Origin: JAAYCI01 sp964370045
GTDB lineage: Bacteria > Bacillota > Clostridia > Oscillospirales > Ruminococcaceae
DNA length: 64,000 nucleotides
Reading direction: 5' to 3'
Assembly (NCBI GenBank): GCA_964370045.1
Contig: CAYJGZ010000001.1
Coordinates: 248,001-312,000, forward strand
Both the position numbers and the translations under genes were made by a program. This document shows, one piece after another, positions 16,769-24,984 of the stretch. Below the pieces are notes generated by a model. The model had not been told where the DNA came from. It searched no databases and saw only the letters and a program-made list of their open reading frames with translations. Each line of letters opens with the position of its first letter. The stretch's first letter is position 1.

Positions 16769-18622
16769 TTGGTAAAAAGGATTATAGCCACACTTGTTAG
16801 CGGCATTGCTGTTTTGCTGGTACTGCTGTTTTTCATTATAGTGATATTTAATTTTCAGGATTTTTTCGGGCCCGCATTGACATGGCTTTTGGTGGGATGC
16901 GTGGGTGTCCTGATGGTGTTTGTGATATATTTGGTGCTGAGCTGGATAGCAGACGCAGTGCGACGACGAAAGCTAAATGAAGACAAACTAAGTGAGCAGA
17001 GCCTTGAAAAACTGTTGAGTGGGGATGCCCCACGCCAGCGCAAAGTGTCCTCGAATGCACAAAAGAGGAAAGACAAGCAGCAACATTTAGCACAAAAGCG
17101 GGCGGACAAGCGCGCTATGGAAGAAGAAAAAAATATACGTAAGCAGGAAGAATACGAGGCAAAGAGAACAGCTGAAGAGAATGAAAAGCGCAAAAAGATA
17201 GATGATGCCAAAGCAAAACAGCTTGCGGAGGCGCACTCCAAGGCAAAGCAGATAGAGGCGGCAGAGGAGGCGGCACGCAAAAGAGCGGAAAAGCCTGAAA
17301 TAGGCGATGACGAAAAGCAACTTGCACTTGCGCAAGCACAGGCACTAAAGAGAGCGGCGGTGGAAGCGCAACAGCGCATAGAGGAAGAAGTAGCTACTCA
17401 AAAAGCCGAAAAGGAACAGCTGGAGCAGGAGCAACGTGAAAAAGAAACGCAGGAAGCACAGCGTAAAGCACAGGCGATAGCCAGTGCACGCAGGCAGGCG
17501 GAGGCAGTGGCCGCCGCCCGCAGAAGGGCGGCACAGACAGCGGCGCGAACCCAAGCTTTTGCGCCGATAAACACTGAAAACCTGCCGGCATTTAATGCGA
17601 AAGTTGTGGAAAAAGGTGCGGATGTACAGGCTACACGTGCGGCAAAGTTGTCCTCTGCTTTGAACAGCGTGCAGCAACCTGTTGAGTATACACAGGCCGA
17701 TACAATTTGGGACCGTATGCAGGTGAGACAATCGGCGGCACCGATACTTGGGCTTGGCAGTAGCGACAGTGTGTCCGAGTATACATCCTCTGATGTGTAT
17801 GCGGCAACACAAGCGACACTGAGCTCGCTGACAGCGGCAGCCAAATCACTTGAAAAATCTGCGGGAAATGTGAATAAAGCAGAGCAAAAGAAAAATAAAG
17901 CGGGAGAGCAGGCTGATGCAAAGGCATCGAATGAGGCGGCGCAAGAGTGGAACTATACACCGGCAAAGCTTCCCAATGCGTGGAAGGCGGATAGCACTGC
18001 CCGTAAAATACCGGGGGATATGTCCTTTGTGAACACGATGTCCATGCCGGCGGTGCAAGAGAAAGAATCCGATGTGCAGGCGACAAAGCGTAAGGAAAAG
18101 TCTGCAAGCACTGTGGCGCAAGTGAACAAGCAATCCACTGTTGCCGATTTAAGGGATGAGGGTAATGAAGGTGCCGGTAAATCCCGTACAACCGGGTCAT
18201 CTTCTACCCGCTCTGCATTTAAGCCTATTGTGGGTGCGGAGGCTCAAAAAGCCAAAGAGGCACAGAGCTCCGACGCAAGTGGTGGGACAAAAACAAGCAG
18301 AGCAACGGCATCTTTTGCAAGCATTGTGCAATCGGATGAGATGGGCACTGTTAATCAGGCGGCATCTACCGGTAGCGTGGAAAACGAGATTGAAGCAAAA
18401 CGTTCCAGAGGAAGACCTCCAAAACCTAAGGATGTAAGTGCTGAGGAACAGCCAAAGCGCCCACGTGGTAGGCCGCCAAAGCCCAAAGACCCGAGCGAGG
18501 AGGAACAGCCAAAGCGCCCACGTGGCAGGCCGCCAAAGCCCAAAGACCCAAATGAAGCGGAGCAACCAAAGCGTCCACGCGGTAGACCACCAAAAACTAA
18601 AGACCAGGGTGACCAGGAGTAG
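16769..18622 (+). CDS. Membrane-anchored coiled-coil protein with four C-terminal AT-hooks
   Basis: 617 residues from TTG 16769, set by CGGGAG at 16755-16760. Two hydrophobic segments (about residues 5-27 and 35-59) form a hairpin anchor. A long Lys/Glu/Ala/Gln-rich coiled coil covers ~65-275, and a Ser/Ala-rich linker ~275-540. The end (~545-617) is four tandem 19-residue units with core KRPRGRPPKPKD separated by acidic Glu-rich spacers. RGRP is the AT-hook core that inserts in the minor groove of A/T-rich DNA. Both ends should be cytoplasmic. I infer, without direct evidence, a DNA-to-membrane tether. No family is recognised. The units are near-identical at DNA level (57-base period), suggesting recent expansion. 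Confidence 0.7.
   Translation: MVKRIIATLVSGIAVLLVLLFFIIVIFNFQDFFGPALTWLLVGCVGVLMVFVIYLVLSWIADAVRRRKLNEDKLSEQSLEKLLSGDAPRQRKVSSNAQKRKDKQQHLAQKRADKRAMEEEKNIRKQEEYEAKRTAEENEKRKKIDDAKAKQLAEAHSKAKQIEAAEEAARKRAEKPEIGDDEKQLALAQAQALKRAAVEAQQRIEEEVATQKAEKEQLEQEQREKETQEAQRKAQAIASARRQAEAVAAARRRAAQTAARTQAFAPINTENLPAFNAKVVEKGADVQATRAAKLSSALNSVQQPVEYTQADTIWDRMQVRQSAAPILGLGSSDSVSEYTSSDVYAATQATLSSLTAAAKSLEKSAGNVNKAEQKKNKAGEQADAKASNEAAQEWNYTPAKLPNAWKADSTARKIPGDMSFVNTMSMPAVQEKESDVQATKRKEKSASTVAQVNKQSTVADLRDEGNEGAGKSRTTGSSSTRSAFKPIVGAEAQKAKEAQSSDASGGTKTSRATASFASIVQSDEMGTVNQAASTGSVENEIEAKRSRGRPPKPKDVSAEEQPKRPRGRPPKPKDPSEEEQPKRPRGRPPKPKDPNEAEQPKRPRGRPPKTKDQGDQE
18400..18616 (+). repeat. 57-base tandem repeat encoding AT-hooks
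   Basis: About four units with a 57-base period, each coding a KRPRGRPPK core plus acidic spacer. Units 2-4 are near-identical; unit 1 is diverged (RSRGRPPKPKDVS). As the period is a multiple of three, copy-number change would add or remove AT-hooks without a frameshift. Confidence 0.85.
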
Positions 18623-18656
18623 CTTTGCCTAAGATGTGAAAATAGTGATATGTATG

Positions 18657-18696
18657 AAGAAACCTTTGCCAATGCGCAGAGGTTTCTTTTTTTTTA
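18657..18696 (+). terminator. Rho-independent terminator
   Basis: AAGAAACCTTTGC pairs with GCAGAGGTTTCT, followed by eight or more T residues. It ends the AT-hook protein transcript 35 bases after its stop and separates it from the candidate RNA region. Confidence 0.9.
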
Positions 18697-18725
18697 GTAC
18701 GAGCATATAGGTGTGTTTTGGCATA

Positions 18726-18753
18726 ATGACTAAAATTTTCCCTGTGGTATAGT
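18726..18753 (+). promoter_or_regulatory. Candidate promoter of the large non-coding transcript
   Basis: ATGACT (18726-18731), a 16-base spacer and TATAGT (18748-18753), giving a start near 18760. The match to TTGACA/TATAAT is 4 and 5 of 6 bases. It sits 30 bases after a terminator and before 1.5 kb without genes. Confidence 0.45.
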
Positions 18754-18759
18754 CTTAGT

Positions 18760-20240
18760 AGTGTATATTGCGCAAATAGCTATAGAAAATAGGTGCAATG
18801 TGCGAATGGAAATCATGCCGCATACATGTTATTATGTATACAACAAAACGAAAGGGGTGGGGCCAATGTACCAAGAAGAAGAACCCCTCCAGGCAGGGCA
18901 GGGCAGATAGAGGCAGACAGATGCTTATCATCACTCTGATATGAGAATGTATAGCGCCACAATACCTCTTGAAGTGACAACGGCATAAGAGGACAGATTT
19001 TGGACACCCTTATGCTGAACCCTGAAATCAGTTGAGTAGTACCTAAATGCAAAATCACAAAACAGTGTGCAAAAAGCTTGAAAGATTACGAACACACCCG
19101 AAATAAATGAAAGACGCGAAAAGTTGGGTGGCACACTTCCGCAAGCTAACAGCATATATATTGAAAGTTCCGAAAGTCTTCAAAAGCACAAAGCGATAAG
19201 TGGCGTTGGAAGCTAAAATAAATGCCATTAGAGCAACCCTAACAGGTAAAAATATCAGTAAGGATGGGAGTGCAAAAAGGCAAAGCGGCAGGTTTGACCA
19301 AGCCAAAGCTATAGACGAGGACCCGATGGAGAGTCGAAGCTGTAGGCGATATGCCGAAAACGGAACTGAAAGCAAGTGGGTCTTGGGTGAGCATGGTTAA
19401 TGGGTGATATGTCTTAAACCGAAGCTATAGGTAGAAAAAGTGAACGCTGAAAGTGACAGACGATATGCAGTAACACCCGGCATAGAAAAGCAAACCCGAG
19501 GTAATAAAGTGATAGATAGTAAAGTTTAGGCACTTAAATCACAAAGGGGACGTCATAAAGATGGTAGACGCTTTTTGACAAGAGCAAGTTTCTGCTACTG
19601 ATGTCTTGCCTGCCGGAGTAGGGAAGGACAGTTGAAATAGATGTTTGCAAAGTTGTGCATAATGGGTGTGGTTCGATAGCACTGTATTTCATCAAACCCG
19701 GAATGAGAGATGCTTTTCGCAAGTTCCCGATAGTGGCGAGCAACCTAACGTAATGTTTCTCTTGTAAGATATTGGCTGTATGTTTTTGGTAGTGTTTGGA
19801 TTGTAATGAGGGACGTTATAGTAGAGTGTGCAAGGAAATTTTAAGAAATAAAGTCACGCAGGCCGTTGACAAAGTGCGAAAAGTAAAGGATGTAGAAGTG
19901 ATTCTGAGGTAAAGGTACTGTGTTCAATATGGCTACATGTGTGGCTATATGGAAAAGGAAATAAGAAGAAGGATATGCAGTGCGCATGATGATAAGGTCA
20001 GCCGATAGACACTTAGGTGCACAATGTGACAGGACTAAGTTTCGAGGTGTGTAACAGCATCGGAGTATGATACTTGAGAAAATGAGCGAGTGTCAAGATG
20101 CAAGATAAGGTTTGAGACATAAAATAAAACCGAAAGATAAGTTACAGAGTCTTGGAATGATTGAAAGCTCACTGATAGGAGCTTTGTACGATTGAATAGG
20201 ATATGAACTACCCGCCACCTGAAATAAGGTGGCGGTTTTA
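18760..20240 (+). ncRNA. Candidate giant structured non-coding RNA (about 1.48 kb)
   Basis: The stretch between the AT-hook gene and sdaAA has no reading frame with a ribosome site or recognisable protein in six frames. It is purine-rich on the plus strand and full of GAAA/GNRA-like loops (CCG-AAAA-CGG at 19353, CGCTGAAAGTG at 19445). Local hairpins seen include TTGCGC/GTGCAA near 18780, CATACAT/ATGTATA near 18825, AGGGGT/ACCCCT (18853-18898), CCTCTT/AAGAGG (18965-18992), ACTTAG/CTAAGT (20011-20040) and AAAGCTC/GAGCTTT (20164-20185). A repeated GAAGCTRTAGG motif occurs at 19336 and 19421. A promoter-like sequence begins it and a terminator ends it. I could not match it to OLE, GOLLD, ROOL, RNase P, tmRNA or a group II intron by eye. 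Function unknown. Confidence 0.5.
20212..20240 (+). terminator. Terminator of the candidate large RNA
   Basis: CCGCCACCT-gaaata-AGGTGGCGG (9-bp perfect stem) followed by TTTTAA. It reads on the plus strand, where no protein gene lies within 1.5 kb upstream, so its presence implies a plus-strand transcript. Confidence 0.85.
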
Positions 20241-20256
20241 ACTTGTGCAGAAATGA

Positions 20257-20285
20257 AGAAACTCCCCTTTTTGTGGGGAGTTTCT
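20257..20285. terminator. Hairpin terminator downstream of sdaAA
   Basis: AGAAACTCCCC pairs with GGGGAGTTTCT (11 bp, 7-base loop). It lies 32 bases beyond the sdaAA stop on the minus strand, with short T runs on both sides, so it probably works for sdaAA and as a second stop for the plus-strand RNA. Confidence 0.6.
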
Positions 20286-20316
20286 GTTTGGGTATAGTAA
20301 TAAAAGTATAGCTTTG

Positions 20317-21198
20317 TTAGTCCCATTCGGCATTCAAGTTTAGCTCGGAGGAAATGCGGCGTGCGGTGGGGGTGGTGGCGATGCCGCCGAGAGAGGTCTC
20401 CCTAAGCGTAGTGGGTAGGCTGCGCCCAACACGACCCATTGAATCGATTACCTCGTCGGTGGGGATGAGAGGGTCTTGCCCTGCCAGTGCAAGGTCAGCG
20501 CTGAGCATGGCGTTTAATACTTGTGAAGCATTGCGGAATGCACATGGGAGCTGAACAAGGCCTGCGACAGGGTCACACACAAGCCCCATGCAGTTCATAA
20601 GTGCGATAGAGATGGCACTTCCAACCATTTTAGTGTCGCCACCAGCCATGTTTACAACGGCGGCGGCCGCCATTGCTGCAGCCGCACCGCATTCCGCTTG
20701 GCATCCGCCCTCGGCACCGCTTACGGTGGCATTTCGGGTGATGATTGCACCTATCCCGGCGGCTACTAACAGCGCATCGCACAAAACACGCTCGCCTACG
20801 TGGAATTTTACAGCTGCCGCAAGCAAAGAAGCAGGTAGAACACCACATGCACCCGCAGTGGGAGCGGCGCATATTTTGCCCATTGATGCGTTTACTTCGC
20901 TGGCGGATAGGGCGCTTGCCATGGCTAAATTCAGCAAAGAGCCACACATGCCCTTGTCTTTTTGTGCGAACTGTTGCTGTTTTAAGGCGGTGCCGCTAAT
21001 GAGGTTGCCAACCATCGGTTGTGGGGTTTCAAGTGCCTTTTGTGCACTATCTTTCATTACGTTCCAGCGGTGAAAAAGCTCTGTGTAAATTTCATTCTCG
21101 CTTTTGCCGCTATTAGTCATTTCGTTGTGAAGGACAGCTTGAACAAGCCCGCCAAGGCGTGATGCCTCCTCACATAGTTGTGAATAGCTATTGTACAT
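20317..21198 (-). CDS. sdaAA: L-serine dehydratase, alpha (Fe-S) subunit
   Basis: 293 residues; with SdaAB converts L-serine to pyruvate and ammonia using an oxygen-sensitive [4Fe-4S] cluster. Conserved Cys-bearing segments are ICAAPTAGACGVLPASLLAA, CQAECGAAAAMAAAA and MNCMGLVCDPVAGLVQLPC. Its ATG lies inside the end of sdaAB (11-base overlap). The two-gene form is typical of Clostridia. Confidence 0.95.
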   Translation of the reverse strand: MYNSYSQLCEEASRLGGLVQAVLHNEMTNSGKSENEIYTELFHRWNVMKDSAQKALETPQPMVGNLISGTALKQQQFAQKDKGMCGSLLNLAMASALSASEVNASMGKICAAPTAGACGVLPASLLAAAVKFHVGERVLCDALLVAAGIGAIITRNATVSGAEGGCQAECGAAAAMAAAAVVNMAGGDTKMVGSAISIALMNCMGLVCDPVAGLVQLPCAFRNASQVLNAMLSADLALAGQDPLIPTDEVIDSMGRVGRSLPTTLRETSLGGIATTPTARRISSELNLNAEWD

Positions 21199-21853
21199 CC
21201 AGTACTACCACCCTTTCAACATTGCGCAGACCTCGTATTCTTTCGGCTACTCGTGGTGGGATTTCGCTATCCACAATGACCATAGTGGTGGCGCTCTCTC
21301 CTTTGGCCTGACGTGAAAGACGTAATAGCGCAATATTTATGTTATTAAGTGCCAGAACACTGCTTATGTCACTAATGACACCCGGCTTGTCGAAGTGCTT
21401 AATAAGCAGTGTGGGGCTTTCGGCTTGCATCATGGTCTCAAAGTCGTTCAGACGTGTGATGCGTATACGGCCGCCACCGAGGGAGGAGCCCCACACGTCG
21501 GTTTGGGTGTCGTCGGAATGGTAGAGGGTGATATGAACCGAGTTTTCGTGCATACCCTCAAGCTCTTCGGTGCAAAAGTCTGCCGTCAAACCGCGCTCGT
21601 CCGCAATGCTCTGCGATTGTGAGATAGACTCATCGTCGGGTGAAAAGCCCATTACACCCGCAAGCAAAGCCCTGTCAGTGCCGTGGCCAAGCCCTGTTTT
21701 GGCAAAGCTACCACCAAGTGCAAAGCGAACACGGTCAAATGGCTTTGGGGCAAGCTTTGCCGCTACACTACCAAGACGCACAGCGCCTGCGGTATGGCTG
21801 GATGAGGGCCCTACCATTATGGGCCCTAATACTTCAAAAATACTTAGCTCCAT
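21188..21853 (-). CDS. sdaAB: L-serine dehydratase, beta subunit
   Basis: 221 residues. The N-terminal part has IFEVLGPIMVGPSSSHTAGAV, the serine-dehydratase beta signature; the C-terminal part (~145-221) is an ACT domain (PTLLIKHFDKPGVISDISS), likely sensing an amino acid. ATG 21853 is chosen because GGAGG lies 8 bases upstream; the frame is open 8 codons further. Confidence 0.94.
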   Translation of the reverse strand: MELSIFEVLGPIMVGPSSSHTAGAVRLGSVAAKLAPKPFDRVRFALGGSFAKTGLGHGTDRALLAGVMGFSPDDESISQSQSIADERGLTADFCTEELEGMHENSVHITLYHSDDTQTDVWGSSLGGGRIRITRLNDFETMMQAESPTLLIKHFDKPGVISDISSVLALNNINIALLRLSRQAKGESATTMVIVDSEIPPRVAERIRGLRNVERVVVLDVQ

Positions 21854-21898
21854 TAGTTTTTCCTCCATGATTCGCACATGGCAAAACAGATAAAAAAC

Positions 21899-22017
21899 AC
21901 CGCATAATACTGATGTGCAGATTGCGCAAGCAGAATTATACGGTGTGTCTTTTGGTTTTTGCGCAAAAATAATGACTGAAATGACAAAACTACAATAGAT
22001 ATAAGCAGTTATTATGC
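21899..22017. repeat. Possible diverged copy of palindromic family 3
   Basis: Begins CCGCATAATACTGATGTGC then AGATTGCGC, which aligns with CCGCACAATTATTGTGC then TTAGATTGCGC of the element at 5833. It ends CAGTTATTATGCG, an imperfect inverse of its start. It fills half of the 252-base gap between pnp and sdaAB. No other feature was seen in that gap. Confidence 0.4.
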
Positions 22018-22105
22018 GTATATTGTTGTGTGTGGTCTTGAAGGGTTGCTATATCAATTGCTGTTATGACAAATTATATGCGATTAAACATATGGTAATG
22101 TGCGA

Positions 22106-24238
22106 TTATTGCTGGTTTTGTTTTGCAGCGAGGTCTGCAAGGGCATCCTTGCGGGAAAGGTTGATACGGCCTTGCTGGTCGATTTCGGTTACCTTTACAA
22201 GGAGCTCATCGCCAGCGGCCACGATGTCCTCCACACGCTCCACACGCTTTGAGTCCAGCTTTGAAATGTGTACCATGCCCTCCTTGCCGGGGGCGATTTC
22301 CACAAACACGCCGAAGTTCATGAGGCGGGTGACCTTGCCCTTGTAGATTGCGCCGATTTCGGGGTCTTCCACAATGGTTTTGATGGTGTGCAGTGCACGC
22401 TGTGCGTCCTCAATGTTGATGGCGGACACGTGAACCATGCCGTCCTCCTCAACGTCAACCTTGACGTTGTTGGTGGACTGGATTTCCTGAATAACCTTGC
22501 CGCCCTTGCCGATGACGTCACGGATTTTGTCCACCTCAATTTTGATGGACAGCATCTTGGGCGCATATGGGGAAAGCTCCTCACGGGCGGCAGAGATGAT
22601 GGGGTTCATGATGTCCGAAAGGATGTACAGGCGGCCGAGGCGGCACTTTTCAAACGCCTGCTCAATGACTTCGTACGAGAGGCCGTCCACCTTGATGTCC
22701 ATCTGAATGGCGGTGATGCCCTCGGTGGTGCCGCCTACCTTAAAGTCCATATCGCCGTGGAAGTCTTCCACACCCTGAATGTCTATCATGGTCATCCAGC
22801 GCTCGTTCTCTGTGATGAGGCCACAGGAAATGCCTGCTACAGGGCGCTTTATGGGCACACCTGCGTCCATGAGAGCCAAGGAAGAGGCGCAGATGGAAGC
22901 CTGCGAGGTGGAGCCGTTGGAGGAGAGGATTTCCGAAACGAGGCGGATGGAGTAGGGGAACTCCTCGACGCTGGGGAGCATGGGGATGAGCGCACGCTCT
23001 GCGAGTGCGCCGTGGCCGATTTCACGGCGGCCGGGGCTACGGGGAGCACGTGCCTCGCCCACGCTGTATGGGGGGAAGTTGTAGTGGTGCATGTAGCGCT
23101 TGTGCTCGTCGGTGGAGAGGTCGTCCACGATTTGGGCATCACGCATGGTGGACAGCGCCGCCACGGTGAGGCACTGGGTCTGCCCACGGGTGAACATGCC
23201 ACTGCCGTGTGCACGAGGAAGCACCGAGACCTCCGCCGCAAGTGGGCGAATTTCGTCGATGGTGCGCCCATCTACACGCTTGCCATCATCCAAAAGCCAG
23301 CGGCGAACCACATACTTTTGCATCTTGTACATCAGCTCTTCCACGATGCCGCCGCCGTGCTCCTCGGAATATTTTTCCTCAAGCTCAAGGCGAATGGGCA
23401 AAAGGCGCTCATCACGAACGTTTTTGTCATCGGTGTCCATTGCGGCCTTAAAGCGCTCAAGGTAGTCTGCCTTTACCTCTGCCAAAAGCTCTGCGTTTAG
23501 CTCCTTAGACTCGAAATCACGCTTGGGCTTGCCGACTTCGGCCACAATGCTATTGATAAAGCGGATGATTTGGCGGTCTGCCTCGTGTGCCGCCTTTATG
23601 GCGTTCAGCATGGTGACTTCGTCCACCTCGTTTGCGCCCGCCTCTATCATGACCACCTTGTCCTCGCTTGCGGCAAGTGTGAGCGCAAGCGTGCTGACCT
23701 GGCGCTGCTCAAGCGTGGGGTTGATGATGATTTCGCCGTCCACAAGACCTACCTGTACGCCTGCGGTGGGGCCGTTCCACGGAATATTGGAGATGGACAG
23801 CGCAAGCGATGCGCCAATCATGCCCACAACCTCGGGGCTACAGTCCTGCTCCACGCTCATTACGGTCATAACAAGCGCGACGTCGTTGCGCATATCTTTG
23901 GGGAAGAGGGGGCGAATCTGACGGTCGATAACACGGCCTGTGAGAATGGCTTTTTCGCCGGGGCGACCCTCCCTGCGCATGAAGCTACCGGGGATGCGGC
24001 CTATGGCGTAGTGCTTTTCCTCGAAATCAACGCTGAGAGGGAAAAAGTCGATGCCGTCACGGGGCTTGTCGCTCATGGTGACATTGCACAAAACGCAGGT
24101 GTCGCCGTAGCGTACGAAGCAGCTGCCATTAGAAAGGCCGCTCATCTTGCCTGTTTCCACTACGAGCTTGCGACCTGCCAGCTCGGTCTCAAAGGTGCGT
24201 TTATTTTGGAATGTTTCTTGCTTGCTTGTGATTTGCAT
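22106..24238 (-). CDS. pnp: Polynucleotide phosphorylase
   Basis: 710 residues; 3'-5' phosphorolytic exoribonuclease of RNA decay. Two RNase PH domains flank an alpha-helical domain. The C-terminus has a KH domain (IRDVIGKGGKVIQEI) and an S1 domain (YKGKVTRLMNFGVFVEI). GRVIDRQIRPLFP and RREGRPGEKAILTGR are family marks. The ATG at 24238 follows AGGAG. It lies downstream of rpsO on the same strand, as is usual. Confidence 0.97.
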   Translation of the reverse strand: MQITSKQETFQNKRTFETELAGRKLVVETGKMSGLSNGSCFVRYGDTCVLCNVTMSDKPRDGIDFFPLSVDFEEKHYAIGRIPGSFMRREGRPGEKAILTGRVIDRQIRPLFPKDMRNDVALVMTVMSVEQDCSPEVVGMIGASLALSISNIPWNGPTAGVQVGLVDGEIIINPTLEQRQVSTLALTLAASEDKVVMIEAGANEVDEVTMLNAIKAAHEADRQIIRFINSIVAEVGKPKRDFESKELNAELLAEVKADYLERFKAAMDTDDKNVRDERLLPIRLELEEKYSEEHGGGIVEELMYKMQKYVVRRWLLDDGKRVDGRTIDEIRPLAAEVSVLPRAHGSGMFTRGQTQCLTVAALSTMRDAQIVDDLSTDEHKRYMHHYNFPPYSVGEARAPRSPGRREIGHGALAERALIPMLPSVEEFPYSIRLVSEILSSNGSTSQASICASSLALMDAGVPIKRPVAGISCGLITENERWMTMIDIQGVEDFHGDMDFKVGGTTEGITAIQMDIKVDGLSYEVIEQAFEKCRLGRLYILSDIMNPIISAAREELSPYAPKMLSIKIEVDKIRDVIGKGGKVIQEIQSTNNVKVDVEEDGMVHVSAINIEDAQRALHTIKTIVEDPEIGAIYKGKVTRLMNFGVFVEIAPGKEGMVHISKLDSKRVERVEDIVAAGDELLVKVTEIDQQGRINLSRKDALADLAAKQNQQ

Positions 24239-24419
24239 GGTTAAATCTCCTAATTATTGTGCAGGTACACTGCGCAAAAGCAGATAAAGTGTGTTTACTT
24301 TAGCAATCAATAAAAAGCGTGAATACGTGTGAAAATGTGCTCACACCCTTGATTCATTGCTAAAGGGAACTGCCTTAGCTTAAGGACACCTGCGTGTGTA
24401 TTTACGGGCATAAAACAAT

Positions 24420-24453
24420 CCGAAAGCAGGTGGCAAAAGCCGCCTGCTTTCGG
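24420..24453 (-). terminator. Terminator/hairpin between rpsO and pnp
   Basis: CCGAAAGCAGGCGGC pairs with its complement around a 4-base loop (one mismatch in 15 pairs), followed on the minus strand by ATTGTTTT. It ends most rpsO transcription 10 bases after its stop; pnp would be read by read-through or its own promoter. Confidence 0.8.
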
Positions 24454-24463
24454 TGGTGTAACA

Positions 24464-24721
24464 CTATTTGCGAAGGCCGAGCTTTGCGATGAGCGCACGG
24501 TAGCGCTCGATGTCCTTCTTTTGAAGGTACGCAAGCAGGTTGCGGCGCTGGCCGACCATCTTCAAAAGACCACGGTTGGAATGGTGGTCCTTGGGGTTTT
24601 GCTTGGAGTGGGCTGTCAGGTGGTTGATGCGGGCGGTCAGAAGCGCTACCTGCACCTCCGGGCTGCCTGTGTCGCCCTTGCTACGAGCGTGCTCTGCGAT
24701 GATTTCACTTTTAGGCTTCAT
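24464..24721 (-). CDS. rpsO: 30S ribosomal protein S15
   Basis: 85 residues (family usually 88-89; the extreme N-terminus is short). GDTGSPEVQVALLTARINHLT, DHHSNRGLL and VGQRRNLLAYL are diagnostic. S15 nucleates the 30S central domain. GAGGAG precedes the ATG. Confidence 0.96.
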   Translation of the reverse strand: MKPKSEIIAEHARSKGDTGSPEVQVALLTARINHLTAHSKQNPKDHHSNRGLLKMVGQRRNLLAYLQKKDIERYRALIAKLGLRK

Positions 24722-24737
24722 TAGTACTCCTCTTTCC

Positions 24738-24841
24738 GGCTGTTTTCAGCCAACATGTTCCTTTTGCCAAGCACAGGTGAGACCCATGAGGAGACACGCC
24801 GTGTACCGAGCAAAGGTGATATTGGTGGCGATGCCACCTTT
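24738..24841 (-). promoter_or_regulatory. rpsO leader with mutually exclusive hairpins
   Basis: In the ~125-base untranslated leader, GGTGGC/GCCACC (24824-24838) competes with AAAGGT/ACCTTT (24812-24841), which uses overlapping bases. A separate GGCTG-CAGCC hairpin (24738-24751) sits right before the ribosome site. This layout is consistent with autogenous control by S15, known with different RNA folds in other bacteria; here it is inference. Confidence 0.4.
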
Positions 24842-24845
24842 AGAT

Positions 24846-24874
24846 ATTTTAGCATAAACTTGTGGGTGTTGCAA
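24846..24874 (-). promoter_or_regulatory. rpsO promoter
   Basis: Minus-strand TTGCAA (24869-24874), 17-base spacer, TAAAAT (24846-24851). It lies between the rplL terminator and rpsO, so rpsO has its own start. Confidence 0.65.
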
Positions 24875-24939
24875 GTGTGGTTTTAGGGAAAACACGGGCG
24901 CAAAAAGCTGCTTGAGCCTATGTAAACACACACTTACGC

Positions 24940-24968
24940 ACAAAACCCACCACACAGAATGTGGTGGG
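24940..24968 (-). terminator. rplL terminator
   Basis: CCCACCACA-ttctg-TGTGGTGGG followed on the minus strand by TTTTGT, about 17 bases after the rplL stop. It separates rplJL from rpsO. Confidence 0.8.
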
Positions 24969-24984
24969 CAACAAAACGTAAAAT

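Noticed and set aside
18760..20240. Group II intron, RNase P RNA, tmRNA or tRNA within the gene-free region
   Set aside because: No domain V-like GAGC...GTTC hairpin, no reverse transcriptase, no RNase P core motifs. A GGTTCGATA near 19670 resembles a T-loop, but its flanks do not pair as a tRNA arm.
18813..20326. Short open frames (60-106 codons) on both strands of the gene-free region
   Set aside because: No ribosome sites, no family resemblance, and composition unlike neighbouring genes; expected by chance in A-rich sequence.
22268..23500. Plus-strand frame of 410 codons
   Set aside because: Antisense of pnp; Val/His/Gly-rich shadow without a family.
24812..24841. T-box riboswitch in the rpsO leader
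   Set aside because: AAAGGTGG...ACCTTT looks like a T-box antiterminator, but the promoter lies only a few bases upstream, leaving no room for stem I and the specifier loop.
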